Shown here piece after piece: positions 8,419 to 16,401 of a DNA stretch of 64,000 bases. The position numbers and the translations under genes were made by a program. Below the pieces are notes generated by a model. That model had not been told where the DNA came from. It saw only the letters and a list, made by a program, of their open reading frames with translations, and did not search any database. Origin of the DNA: Deltaproteobacteria bacterium (GTDB lineage: Bacteria > Myxococcota_A > UBA9160 > PR03); NCBI GenBank assembly GCA_035063765.1, contig JAPSFT010000005.1:231488-295487 (forward strand), given 5' to 3'. Within the stretch, counting starts at the first letter, position 1. Every line of letters starts with the position of its first letter.

Positions 8419-9399
8419 TCAACCTCCTGGTCCCGGAGCGGACCCGCCCACGCGCACGCGGGCGCCCGCCCACACGGCGTGCTCGTCGATGCGCAGCTCG
8501 CCCGTCTGGACGTCGAGCGCGAGCGGGCGGCCCCGGACGTCCACCGACTCCCGGAGGCCCGCAGGGAAGCGGAAGGGCTCGATCTTGTGCAGCGGAAGCT
8601 TCACGCCGAAGCCCTTCTCCTGCGCCTGCTCGGCCAGGATCTCCTTCACGTCCACCCGCTCGAGCACCCAGCCGCACAGGCCCTGCTTGCTCGCGAGCAG
8701 GGCGTCCACGCGCCGCCAGGTCTCGGCGGAGGGGATCACGCGCAGCCTCACCTTGGTCTCGGGGAAGCGCGGTGTGCCGACGACCTCGCCGCCCTGGGCC
8801 TCGAGGGCGAGCGTGCCCGAGAGCACGTAGCGGTCCGGCTCCACGCTGCCCGAGACCGGCTCGGTCACGTCGAGATCGCCGCACACCGGCTTCGCGAGGC
8901 GCCCGCCTCGCCAGCGCAGGTGCACGGTGGCGTCGCCCGCGCCCTCGACGACCTCCACCGGCAGGGTGAGCGTGATCTCGTTGCCGCCGAAGCGCACCTC
9001 GGGGCGGCCGGGCGCGAGCCGGCCGTGCACCTCGTCGACCAGCAGGTCGATCTCGAGCGTGCCGACCTCGACGAAGCCCTTGCGCAGGATCTTCTCCTTG
9101 TGCGCCCGGATCCCACTCAGGGTGAGGCTCACGCGGCTCGCAACGTCGCTGAAGACGCGCTCGATCAGCTCGCGCAGGAAGGTCGTGGGGACCCCGATCA
9201 CGACGTCGCCCTCCGGGACCCCGGCCCGACGCGGATCGGCGTCGACCAGGGCGCGGAAGCGCTGCTCGAGGGCCGCCCCCTCGGCTTCGAGGCGCGTGAG
9301 CTCGGCCGCCCAGGCCTCGCGCTCGGCGGCCGAGGGCGTACGCGAGCAGGCGCCCGCCGCGAGCAGCGCGCAGGCGAGCGCGGCAGCGGCCCGCCTCAC
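8419..9399 (-). CDS. Predicted lipoprotein, unknown function (second of a pair)
   Basis: The 326-residue protein begins with a short signal peptide and a clear lipobox (LLAAGAC, Cys about residue 18), so it is probably lipidated. A coiled-coil-like segment (EREAWAAELTRLEAEGAALEQ) follows, then a beta-rich domain with alternating strands. The GTG start overlaps the stop of the preceding lipoprotein gene by four bases. Both lipoproteins have the same layout (lipobox, charged helix, VIGVPTTFLRELI-like then beta strands), so they look like an ancient duplication. No family name is recognised. Confidence 0.62.
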   Translation of the reverse strand: MRRAAAALACALLAAGACSRTPSAAEREAWAAELTRLEAEGAALEQRFRALVDADPRRAGVPEGDVVIGVPTTFLRELIERVFSDVASRVSLTLSGIRAHKEKILRKGFVEVGTLEIDLLVDEVHGRLAPGRPEVRFGGNEITLTLPVEVVEGAGDATVHLRWRGGRLAKPVCGDLDVTEPVSGSVEPDRYVLSGTLALEAQGGEVVGTPRFPETKVRLRVIPSAETWRRVDALLASKQGLCGWVLERVDVKEILAEQAQEKGFGVKLPLHKIEPFRFPAGLRESVDVRGRPLALDVQTGELRIDEHAVWAGARVRVGGSAPGPGG

Positions 9400-10190
9400 G
9401 GGGCGGTCTCCGGGGCCGGCTCCGGCCGGCGGTGGAGCTCGACGCCGAGCCCCTGCTCGCCGCCCTTCACGGGGCCTACGCCCGCAGCGAACACCACCCA
9501 GAGCTTGCCTCCGACCGCCAGCACGCGCTCCACCGAGATCTCGAGCGGCACCTCGAGCGCCGCGAAGCGCACGCCGCCCTCCTCGACCGCCGGAACCGGC
9601 ACCGCGCGCTCCAGGGTCACCGGGACCTCGATCGGCGGGATCGCCTCCTCGAGCAGCTCGCGCCCCTTGCCGCCGAGGTACGAGATCACGCCGCGGCCCA
9701 GCACCCTCTCGAGGCCGCCCGCCTCGGCGATGTCGATGTGGTCGATCGCGACGCGCACGCGCAGGATCCCCGTCGCGGGATCGATCGCCGCCTCGCCGAG
9801 GCCGCCTTCGATGCGCAACGCCACCTGGCGCGCCGGGAAGCGCACGGGGTGGATGCGGCCCTCGATGCGCACGGCGCCGTACTTGTCGTCGAGCTCGATC
9901 GCGGCGCTCTCGAGGCGCACCACGAAGCGGTCCTCGAGCGGCTGCTCGAGCGGGAGCTGGGAGCGGAAGAGATCCTGGACGAGCGTCTCGCCGACACCGA
10001 CGAAGAAGCGGTCGGTCGGGATCAGCGAGCCCTGCTCGGCGTCGGCCACCAGCTCGCGCAGGCCCCGCGCGCGACGCTCGAGCTCCGCCCGGCGCGCCTG
10101 GTAGCGGACCTCCTCCTCCGAGGGGCCGCAGGCCAGCAGCAACGCGGCGGTCGCGGCGAGCCAGCACGGGCGTCGAGCACGAGCCCTCAG
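9396..10190 (-). CDS. Predicted lipoprotein, unknown function (first of a pair), CTG start
   Basis: The lipobox LLLACG lies about 20 residues after a CTG at 10190, which is preceded by GGAGG seven bases upstream. No ATG, GTG or TTG lies in the right place, and the next ATG (10310) would add about 40 Arg-rich residues that do not look like a signal peptide. The 264-residue product has a charged helix (about residues 25-55) and a beta-rich domain with FFVGVGETLVQDLF. It shares its layout with the next lipoprotein. It is the first gene of the five-gene operon to 5347. Its start is the least certain feature of the entry. Confidence 0.55.
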   Translation of the reverse strand: MRARARRPCWLAATAALLLACGPSEEEVRYQARRAELERRARGLRELVADAEQGSLIPTDRFFVGVGETLVQDLFRSQLPLEQPLEDRFVVRLESAAIELDDKYGAVRIEGRIHPVRFPARQVALRIEGGLGEAAIDPATGILRVRVAIDHIDIAEAGGLERVLGRGVISYLGGKGRELLEEAIPPIEVPVTLERAVPVPAVEEGGVRFAALEVPLEISVERVLAVGGKLWVVFAAGVGPVKGGEQGLGVELHRRPEPAPETAP

Positions 10191-10412
10191 GCGCGACCCT
10201 CCCGATCCTTCTCGCTTTCTAGCACGAACCCGCCCGCGCCCGGGGAGCGCCCGCCGTCGACGCCTCGGAGAGGCTGCGCATGGCCCTGCCTCCAGCCGGG
10301 CCGGCCGCATCCCAAGGCGGGGGGGCCCGGCGGGCGGGAGCCTGCCGAAGCCGGGGCCACCGGATCCTGATCGAGTTCTGAGGGAGCCCGCTCGCGGCGG
10401 GGGAGGCCGGGC

Positions 10413-11447
10413 CTACTCGAAGCTCACCTGGCGCAGGAGCTCGAGGTCGTCGAGGGCCTTGCCGGCGCCGAAGCAGACGGCCGTGAAGGGGTCGTCCCCC
10501 CGGATGATCGGCAGGCCGGTGCGCTCGCGCAGGACCACGTCGAGGTCGCGCAGCAGCGAGGCGCCGCCCACCAGCACGATGCCGCGGTCGACGATGTCGG
10601 CGGCCAGCTCGGGCGGCGTCTTCTCGAGCGTGATGTGCACGCTCTCGACGATCGACGAGATCGGCTCGACCAGCGCCTCGTGGATCTCGTCGCTGGTCGC
10701 CATCACGGTCTTCGGGATGCCGGCCACCAGGTCGCGGCCCTTGATCTCCATGGTCTGCGACTTGCCGTGCGGGGAGGCGGTCCCGATCTGCACCTTCACG
10801 TCCTCGGCCGTGCGCTCACCGATCAGCACGTTGTACTTGCGGCGTACGTACTGGACGATCGCCTCGTCCATCTTGTCGCCCCCGCAGCGGATCGACGACG
10901 AGGTCACGATGCCCGACAGCGAGATCACGGCAACGTCCGTCGTGCCGCCGCCGACGTCGACGACCATGTTGCCGGTCGGGGCCGTCACGTCGAGGCCGGC
11001 GCCGATGGCTGCCGCCATCGGCTCCTCCATCAAGAAGACCTCACGGGCGCCGGCCGAGAGCGCCGACTCGCGCACCGCGCGCTTCTCGACGCTGGTGATC
11101 GCCGGCGGTACGCAGATCACGATCCGCGGCCGCACGAGCTTGCTGCGGTTGTGCGCCTTGTGGATGAAGTAGCGGAGCATCGCCTCGGTGACCTCGAAGT
11201 CCGCGATGACACCGTCCTGGATCGGGCGAACCGCGCGGATCGAGCCGGGCGTGCGGCCGAGCATCGCCTTGGCCTCGCTGCCGACCGCGAGGACCCGCTC
11301 GCCGTGTCCCTTCGGGTCGCTGGCCACGGCCACCACGCTCGGCTCCGAGCACACCATCCCCTTGTGACGGGCGTAGACCAGCGTGTTGGCCGTTCCGAGG
11401 TCGATCGCGAGGTCGTTCGAGAAGGTGCCCGCCAGGATCTTGAACAT
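10413..11447 (-). CDS. mreB: Rod-shape-determining protein MreB
   Basis: The 344-residue actin homologue shows all nucleotide-binding motifs: phosphate-1 (SNDLAIDLGTANTLVY), connect-1, phosphate-2 (VDVGGGTTDVAVIS) and the adenosine motif (GIVLVGGASLLRDLD). It polymerises at the inner membrane to steer cell-wall synthesis. Length is standard. No mreC or mreD follows; the next gene downstream is an unrelated lipoprotein, and upstream is a coiled-coil membrane protein, so it sits outside the usual mreBCD cluster. Confidence 0.95.
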   Translation of the reverse strand: MFKILAGTFSNDLAIDLGTANTLVYARHKGMVCSEPSVVAVASDPKGHGERVLAVGSEAKAMLGRTPGSIRAVRPIQDGVIADFEVTEAMLRYFIHKAHNRSKLVRPRIVICVPPAITSVEKRAVRESALSAGAREVFLMEEPMAAAIGAGLDVTAPTGNMVVDVGGGTTDVAVISLSGIVTSSSIRCGGDKMDEAIVQYVRRKYNVLIGERTAEDVKVQIGTASPHGKSQTMEIKGRDLVAGIPKTVMATSDEIHEALVEPISSIVESVHITLEKTPPELAADIVDRGIVLVGGASLLRDLDVVLRERTGLPIIRGDDPFTAVCFGAGKALDDLELLRQVSFE

Positions 11448-11560
11448 GCGTCCGGTCTCCACCCCAGCGCGCCGGCCGACGGCGCGGGATCCCCATCCTC
11501 TTCGGCGACGGGCCGGGGAAGGTTGAGGTGCGCGCTCGCGGCCCGCCGGCGCCGACCTGC

Positions 11561-11971
11561 CTACTCGGTGCCGCTCGCGGCACCGGCGGCCGGTACCGGT
11601 GCCGCGGCGGGGGCCGGCGCCGGCGTCGTGACCGGCGCGGTCGGGGCCTGTTCGGCCAGGCGGCGCAGCGCCGCGACCCGGGCCTCCACCTCCGCGGCGG
11701 CGCCGCGCAGGGCTTCGAGATGATGCTGGCGGGCCGTGATCTCCGCGCGGGCGGCCTCCAGGGCCGCGGAGAGCGCGTGAACCTGCGCCTCCAGGCCGGC
11801 GGCACGGCGGGACGCGGCTCCCCAGCCCGCGGCCGCCACGAACGCGGCCAGCAGGGCCAGGGGCAGGAGCCATCTCCAGCGCGCCGGAGCCGGGGCCGCG
11901 CCGGGCGACGGCGGCGACCCTTCGTCGGGCCGGACGAGCCGGGGCCGCGACGGCGGAGTCGAGGCGGGCAT
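11561..11971 (-). CDS. Small single-pass coiled-coil membrane protein
   Basis: The 136-residue protein has a Pro-rich cytosolic N-terminus, one transmembrane segment (WLLPLALLAAFVAAAGW, about residues 34-50), a coiled coil (about residues 55-105, heptad-like Ala/Leu/Glu) and an Ala/Pro-rich C-terminus. The shape matches small divisome or envelope linker proteins, but no family is recognised. It lies 113 bases upstream of mreB on the same strand and may be co-transcribed with it. The hydrophobic helix and coiled coil support it as a real gene. Confidence 0.55.
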   Translation of the reverse strand: MPASTPPSRPRLVRPDEGSPPSPGAAPAPARWRWLLPLALLAAFVAAAGWGAASRRAAGLEAQVHALSAALEAARAEITARQHHLEALRGAAAEVEARVAALRRLAEQAPTAPVTTPAPAPAAAPVPAAGAASGTE

Positions 11972-12084
11972 GGCAGCGAGCCTAGCGGATGGCGGCCGGC
12001 TGCCAGGCCCGGCGCGCTCCCGGCGGCCGGCGGCCAGCGGCTGGGGCACGCTCCAGCCGGGGCGGGCCGTGAAGGAGGAACCCG

Positions 12085-13095
12085 GTGCAGCTCGGCATGA
12101 TCGGTCTCGGGCGGATGGGCGCGAACATGGTCCGGCGGCTGCTCCGGGCGGGGCACCAGTGCGTGGTCCACGATCTCGATCCGGCGGCGGTGGCCGCGCT
12201 CGGCCGGGAGGGCGCGATCGGCGCGGACTCGCTCGCGGCCCTCGCGGCACGCCTGACACCGCCGCGGGCCGTCTGGCTCATGGTGCCGGCCGGCGTGGTC
12301 GACCGGAGCCTCGACGCGCTGGCGCCCCACCTCGGCGCCGGCGACGCGGTCGTGGACGGCGGCAACTCGCGCTGGACCGACGACCTGCGGCGGGCCGCCG
12401 CGCTCGCCGCCCGCGGCGTCCACTACCTCGACGTCGGCACGAGCGGCGGCGTCTGGGGGCTCGAGCGCGGCTACTGCCTGATGGTGGGAGGAGACGACAC
12501 CGCGGTGCAGCGCCTCGCGCCGGTGTTCCGCGCGCTCGCGCCCGGGGTCGCGGCGGCCCCGCGCACGGCCGGGCGCGCCGGGCCGCCGGTGCCGGCCGAG
12601 GAAGGCTGGCTCCACTGCGGCCCCGCCGGTGCCGGCCACTTCGTGAAGATGGTCCACAACGGGATCGAGTACGGGCTGATGGCGGCGTATGCCGAAGGCT
12701 TCAACGTCCTGCGCCACGCCGGCGTCGGCCGCGACGACCGCCCGCACGACGCCGAGACCACGCCGCTCGCCCACCCCGAGCACTATCGCTACGACCTCGA
12801 CCTCGCGGCGATCGCCGAGCTGTGGCGGCGCGGCAGCGTCGTCGGATCCTGGCTGCTCGACCTCGCCGCGAAGGCGCTCCACGAGCAGCCGGGGCTCGAG
12901 GGCTTCTCGGGGCGCGTCGCGGACTCCGGTGAGGGGCGCTGGACGATCGACGCGGCGATCGACCAGGGCACGCCGGCGCCGGTGCTCGCGGCGGCGCTGT
13001 TCCAGCGCTTCGCGTCGCGCGGCGAGGCCGCGTTCGCCGACCAGCTGCTCTCGGCGCTGCGCTTCCAGTTCGGCGGGCACGTCGAGAAGACCTGA
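12085..13095 (+). CDS. gnd: 6-phosphogluconate dehydrogenase (short, YqeC/GntZ type)
   Basis: The product oxidatively decarboxylates 6-phosphogluconate to ribulose 5-phosphate (pentose phosphate pathway). It has the NAD(P)-binding GLGRMG at residues 7-12, a GGNSRW strand, [10 protein letters not shown] and the catalytic [10 protein letters not shown] near residue 188. At 336 residues it is the short decarboxylating type rather than the 470-residue E. coli type. The GTG start at 12085 follows AAGGAGG. The gene faces the pafA end of the proteasome operon. Confidence 0.92.
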   Translation: MQLGMIGLGRMGANMVRRLLRAGHQCVVHDLDPAAVAALGREGAIGADSLAALAARLTPPRAVWLMVPAGVVDRSLDALAPHLGAGDAVVDGGNSRWTDDLRRAAALAARGVHYLDVGTSGGVWGLERGYCLMVGGDDTAVQRLAPVFRALAPGVAAAPRTAGRAGPPVPAEEGWLHCGPAGAGHFVKMVHNGIEYGLMAAYAEGFNVLRHAGVGRDDRPHDAETTPLAHPEHYRYDLDLAAIAELWRRGSVVGSWLLDLAAKALHEQPGLEGFSGRVADSGEGRWTIDAAIDQGTPAPVLAAALFQRFASRGEAAFADQLLSALRFQFGGHVEKT

Positions 13096-13109
13096 GGCGC
13101 TCGCGCCGT

Positions 13110-13127
13110 GGCCGGCGCGGACCGGCC
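13110..13127. terminator. Hairpin between convergent gnd and pafA
   Basis: GGCCGG, a 6-base loop and CCGGCC form a GC stem in the short gap between gnd and pafA, which converge here. There is no T-tract, so it would be at best a weak or Rho-assisted bidirectional terminator. Confidence 0.35.
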
Positions 13128-13128
13128 G

Positions 13129-14535
13129 CTACGACTGGATGACGAGCTTCGAGAGGCTGGTCTTGCGCAGGTTGGTCTTCTGGATCGTGCGCACCAGCTC
13201 GGCCACCTTCTCGGTGTCGGTCTCGAAGGGGTTGTTGCAGATCACCCGCACGTTGAGCAGGTTGCCGAGGCGGATGTTCGACCAGTCGAGGTCGTACTGG
13301 ATCGCGTTCTGCCGGGCCAGCTTGATGAACTCGCCGCGCATCTTGGCGCGCGTGTCCGGCGGCGGCTCGGTCTTGGCCTTGATCACCTCGTCGTCGCTCA
13401 GGATCCGCTCGACGGCGCCCTTGCGCTCGAGCAGGTAGTAGAGGCCCCTGCCGATCCGGATGTCGTGGTACTGGAGGTCGAGCATGAACACGCGCGGGTC
13501 GTTCCAGCTCGTGCCCTTGCTCGCCAGATACGACTCGATCATCTGGCGCTTGATCACCCAGTCCACCTCGCGCCCGAGCTTGTCGGGGTCGCTGTCGAGG
13601 CAGTCGAGCACGTGCTGCCACTTGTGGACCGCGTCCTGGAGCTCGTCCGACACCGGATACTGCTCGAGATAGCGCCAAGCCATCTCGCAGTACTCGCGCT
13701 GGATCTCGATCGGCGAGTACTCGCGGCCGTTGTCGAGGCGCAGCTTGCGCTTGCAGGTGGTGTCGTAGGAGATGTCCTTGATCGCCTTGACAGGATTGCG
13801 GAGCGTGAAGTCCTTGTTGATGAAGTTGTCCTCGATCATCTGCAGGACCACGGCGCAGGCGCCGATCTTCACGAAGTTCGTGTACTCGCTCATGTTCGAG
13901 TCGCCCACGATCACGTGCAGGCGCCGGTACCTCTCGCGGTCGGCGTGGGGCTCGTCACGGGTGTTGATGATCGAGCGGTCGTTGGTCGTGGTGCCCGAGA
14001 TCTTCTGGTAGATGTGCTGGGCGCGCTGGCTGATGCAGTAGTGCACGCCGTCCTGGGTCTGGAAGACCTTGCCCGCGCCGGTGTAGATCTGGCGCGTCAC
14101 GAGGAACGGGATCAGCTGTTCGGCCAGGTAGTAGAAGTCCACGTCGCGGTCCACGAGGTAGTTCTCGTGGCAGCCGTAGCTGTTCCCGACGAAATCGGTG
14201 TTGTTCTTGAAGATCGAGAGCTTCCCGGCGATCCGCTCCTCGCGGATCTTCTCCTCCGCGTAGTCCTCGAGCTCCTCGAGGATCCGCTCGCCGGCCTTGT
14301 CGTAGACGATCAGCTGGCGCGGCGAGGCGCACTCGGGGGTCGCGTACTCGGGATGGCAGCCGGTGTCCTGGTAGAAGCGGGCGCCGTTCTCGAGGAAGAC
14401 GTTCAGGAAGTGCTCGGTCGTGATCAGCTTCTCGAACAGGAAGCGGATCGCCTTCTCGACCGGCAGGGTCTTCCGCCCCTCGGGCGTGAAGATGATCCCG
14501 TACTCGGTCTCGACGCCGTAGATCCGCTTCTGCAC
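13129..14535 (-). CDS. pafA: Pup--protein ligase PafA
   Basis: PafA joins the side chain of Pup's C-terminal glutamate to substrate lysines using ATP. The 468-residue protein starts with the carboxylate-amine ligase-like motif GVETEYGI (residues 7-14) and contains KNNTDFVGNSYGCHENY, SQRAQHIYQ, INTRDEPHAD and the arginine-rich RRLHVIVGDSNMSE, all shared with Dop. The gene is the last of the minus-strand proteasome operon, 22 bases after prcA. The PafA-type active site and length fit closely; the paralogue Dop is also present in the operon, so the two are clearly separate genes. Confidence 0.96.
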   Translation of the reverse strand: MQKRIYGVETEYGIIFTPEGRKTLPVEKAIRFLFEKLITTEHFLNVFLENGARFYQDTGCHPEYATPECASPRQLIVYDKAGERILEELEDYAEEKIREERIAGKLSIFKNNTDFVGNSYGCHENYLVDRDVDFYYLAEQLIPFLVTRQIYTGAGKVFQTQDGVHYCISQRAQHIYQKISGTTTNDRSIINTRDEPHADRERYRRLHVIVGDSNMSEYTNFVKIGACAVVLQMIEDNFINKDFTLRNPVKAIKDISYDTTCKRKLRLDNGREYSPIEIQREYCEMAWRYLEQYPVSDELQDAVHKWQHVLDCLDSDPDKLGREVDWVIKRQMIESYLASKGTSWNDPRVFMLDLQYHDIRIGRGLYYLLERKGAVERILSDDEVIKAKTEPPPDTRAKMRGEFIKLARQNAIQYDLDWSNIRLGNLLNVRVICNNPFETDTEKVAELVRTIQKTNLRKTSLSKLVIQS

Positions 14536-14557
14536 GACGGGCCCTCGGTTCGCGCTC

Positions 14558-15253
14558 CTAGCCGAGAATAGCTCTCAACTCTTCGGCGCCGGCGCGGCGG
14601 AACTTGCGGCCCACGCGCTCGCGATCGAGCGTGCAGACCTCGAGGCGCTCGGGCGCGATCGGCGCCGAGCCGTTGGACGCGGCCACCAGCGCATCGCGGC
14701 CCATCCGCACCGCATCCCCGAGGGGCAGACCGGATTTGTAACGATCGCGGAGGTAGGTCTCGAGCGCGTCGACGCCGCCGCCGATCGTCGTGTAGCCGCG
14801 ATGATCGGAGATGCTCCCGTCGAAGGTCACGCGGAACATCAGGCTCTCTTCGTGGCCGGCGAGGCGCGGATCGCCGACCTCGGCCACGATCACCTCCACC
14901 TCGAGCGGCTTGAGCTCGCGCGTGAAGACGTCGCCGATCGCCTGGGAGTAGGCGTTGGCGAGCGCCTTGCCACGCACGTCCTCGCGGCTGTAGGCGTAGC
15001 CGCGCACGTCGGCGAAGCGCACGCCGATCTTCCGGAGCTGGTCGAACTCGCTGAACTTGCCGACGCCGGCGAAGGCGATCCGGTCGTAGATCTCGCCGAT
15101 CTTCGACAGCCGCGACGGGTTCTCGGCGACCAGCACGATGCCCTTGTCGTACTCGAGGGCGACGATGGACTTGCCGCGAGCGATGCCCTTGCGGGCATAC
15201 TCGGCCTTGTCCTGCATGAGCTGTTCGGGGGAGACGTAGAAGGGCATCGACAT
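14558..15253 (-). CDS. prcA: 20S proteasome alpha subunit
   Basis: The 231-residue protein has the Actinobacteria-type alpha subunit N-terminus (FYVSPEQLMQDKAEYARKGI), where the first residues form the gate of the chamber. The proteasome fold follows with the YDKGIVLVAENPSRLSKIGEIYDRI strand pairs. It lacks the catalytic threonine, as expected of an alpha ring. It forms the outer rings of the 20S particle and docks the Mpa ATPase. It sits six bases after prcB in the same operon, which favours balanced expression. Confidence 0.96.
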   Translation of the reverse strand: MSMPFYVSPEQLMQDKAEYARKGIARGKSIVALEYDKGIVLVAENPSRLSKIGEIYDRIAFAGVGKFSEFDQLRKIGVRFADVRGYAYSREDVRGKALANAYSQAIGDVFTRELKPLEVEVIVAEVGDPRLAGHEESLMFRVTFDGSISDHRGYTTIGGGVDALETYLRDRYKSGLPLGDAVRMGRDALVAASNGSAPIAPERLEVCTLDRERVGRKFRRAGAEELRAILG

Positions 15254-15259
15254 CGCTGG

Positions 15260-16060
15260 CTAGGCTCCCGCCCGGGTGCGCGCCACCACCACCTGCTCGC
15301 GATAGACGCGCTCGATCGTCTCGCGTCCCACTTCCTCGACGCCCGTCGCCGTGCACAGGCACACCAGCGGGAAGATCCCGCGGCCGAGGTCGACGCCGCC
15401 GGTGGCGCGATCCTCGTCGGCGGCGTCGGCGAGCGCCTGGACCGCGATGCGCAGCGCCTCCTCGCGCGCGAGGCCGGGCTGCCAGGCCTTCTTCACCGAC
15501 TCGCGCGCGTAGAGCCCGCCCGAGCCGGAGGCGTCGTACTCGGTCTCCTCGTAGCGCCCGCCGGTCACGTCGTACTTCCACAGGCGGCCGATCCGGCGGC
15601 GCGGGTCGTAGCCGGCGAAGAGCGGCACCACCACCAGGCCCTGCATCGCCGCCGGGAGGTTCGCGCGCACCATCTGGGAGAGCTTGTTCGCCTTGCCCTC
15701 GAGCTCGAGCGGCTCGCCCTCGATCTTCTCGTAGTGCTCGAGCTCGATGCGCAGCATGCGCGCCATCTCGATCGCGGGCCCGGCGGCGCCGGCGATCGCG
15801 ATGAGCGAGTGCGAGTCGGTCGGGAAGACCTTCTGCAGGTCGCGCGCCGCGACGCGGTGCCCCTCGGTCGCGAGCCGGTCGCCCGCCACGACGACGCCGT
15901 CCGCGAAGCGGAAGGCGAGCACCGTCGTACCGTGCGGCACCGACGCGAGCGCGGCGCCGGCATCGCTGCCGGCCAGGCGCGGCGCAGGCCGCAGCTCCGG
16001 ATGTTCGGTCTCGAGCAGCTCGAAGAAGCTCGAGCCCTGGTACCTGCCTCGGATGAGCAC
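15260..16060 (-). CDS. prcB: 20S proteasome beta subunit
   Basis: The catalytic subunit of the proteasome core: the N-terminal nucleophile sequence HGTTVLAF places Thr45 right after Gly44, so a 44-residue propeptide is expected to be cleaved by autocatalysis. Lys and Asp catalytic-site strands follow (VVVAGDR, IAIAGAAGPA). Length (266 residues) fits actinobacterial PrcB. Order prcB then prcA and the 31-base gap to pup match the Mycobacterium arrangement. Confidence 0.96.
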   Translation of the reverse strand: MLIRGRYQGSSFFELLETEHPELRPAPRLAGSDAGAALASVPHGTTVLAFRFADGVVVAGDRLATEGHRVAARDLQKVFPTDSHSLIAIAGAAGPAIEMARMLRIELEHYEKIEGEPLELEGKANKLSQMVRANLPAAMQGLVVVPLFAGYDPRRRIGRLWKYDVTGGRYEETEYDASGSGGLYARESVKKAWQPGLAREEALRIAVQALADAADEDRATGGVDLGRGIFPLVCLCTATGVEEVGRETIERVYREQVVVARTRAGA

Positions 16061-16091
16061 CCCCCGTGCCTCCGCGGCGCGTGCGATTCCG

Positions 16092-16361
16092 TTACTGGCC
16101 GCCGCGCTGTACGTAGTTCTTGACGAACTCCTCGGCGTTCTCCTCGAGGACCTCGTCGATCTCGTCGATCAGGGCGTCCATCTCCTCCTTCAGCTCCTCG
16201 CCCTTCTTGGCGAGCTTCTGGCCGCCCTTGCCCGCGCCCTTGTCCTCGCCGCCGCCGTCACCGCCGCCCTTCTTCTGCTGCTGCTGGGACTCGGCCGCCG
16301 AGACGAAGCGCAGGCGCCGCGAATCCTCGCGCTGCGGGAGGGAGGTCTCGAGGATCTTCAT
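16092..16361 (-). CDS. pup: Prokaryotic ubiquitin-like protein Pup
   Basis: The 89-residue protein is the protein tag. Its last 21 residues (DEVLEENAEEFVKNYVQRGGQ shortened: LEENAEEFVKNYVQRGGQ) match the Pup consensus and end in GGQ, so Dop must deamidate the C-terminal Gln before PafA can use it. The middle is the disordered, Gly/Lys-rich linker, and KKGEELKEEMDALIDEID forms the coiled coil that Mpa recognises. It is longer at the N-terminus than the 64-residue mycobacterial Pup, with an extra Gln-rich patch. A GGAG site precedes the ATG. Confidence 0.96.
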   Translation of the reverse strand: MKILETSLPQREDSRRLRFVSAAESQQQQKKGGGDGGGEDKGAGKGGQKLAKKGEELKEEMDALIDEIDEVLEENAEEFVKNYVQRGGQ

Positions 16362-16379
16362 CGCGTTCTCCAGGCCGAG

Positions 16380-16399
16380 GCCGCCGCCCGGGCGGCGGC
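16380..16399. promoter_or_regulatory. 20-bp perfect palindrome between dop and pup
   Basis: The sequence GCCGCCGCCC and its exact complement GGGCGGCGGC abut, in the 40-base gap between dop and pup. In RNA it would fold a very stable hairpin just upstream of the pup ribosome site. It could slow exonuclease or set the Pup-to-Dop ratio. No T-tract follows, so termination is unlikely to be complete. Confidence 0.5.
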
Positions 16400-16401
16400 G
16401 C

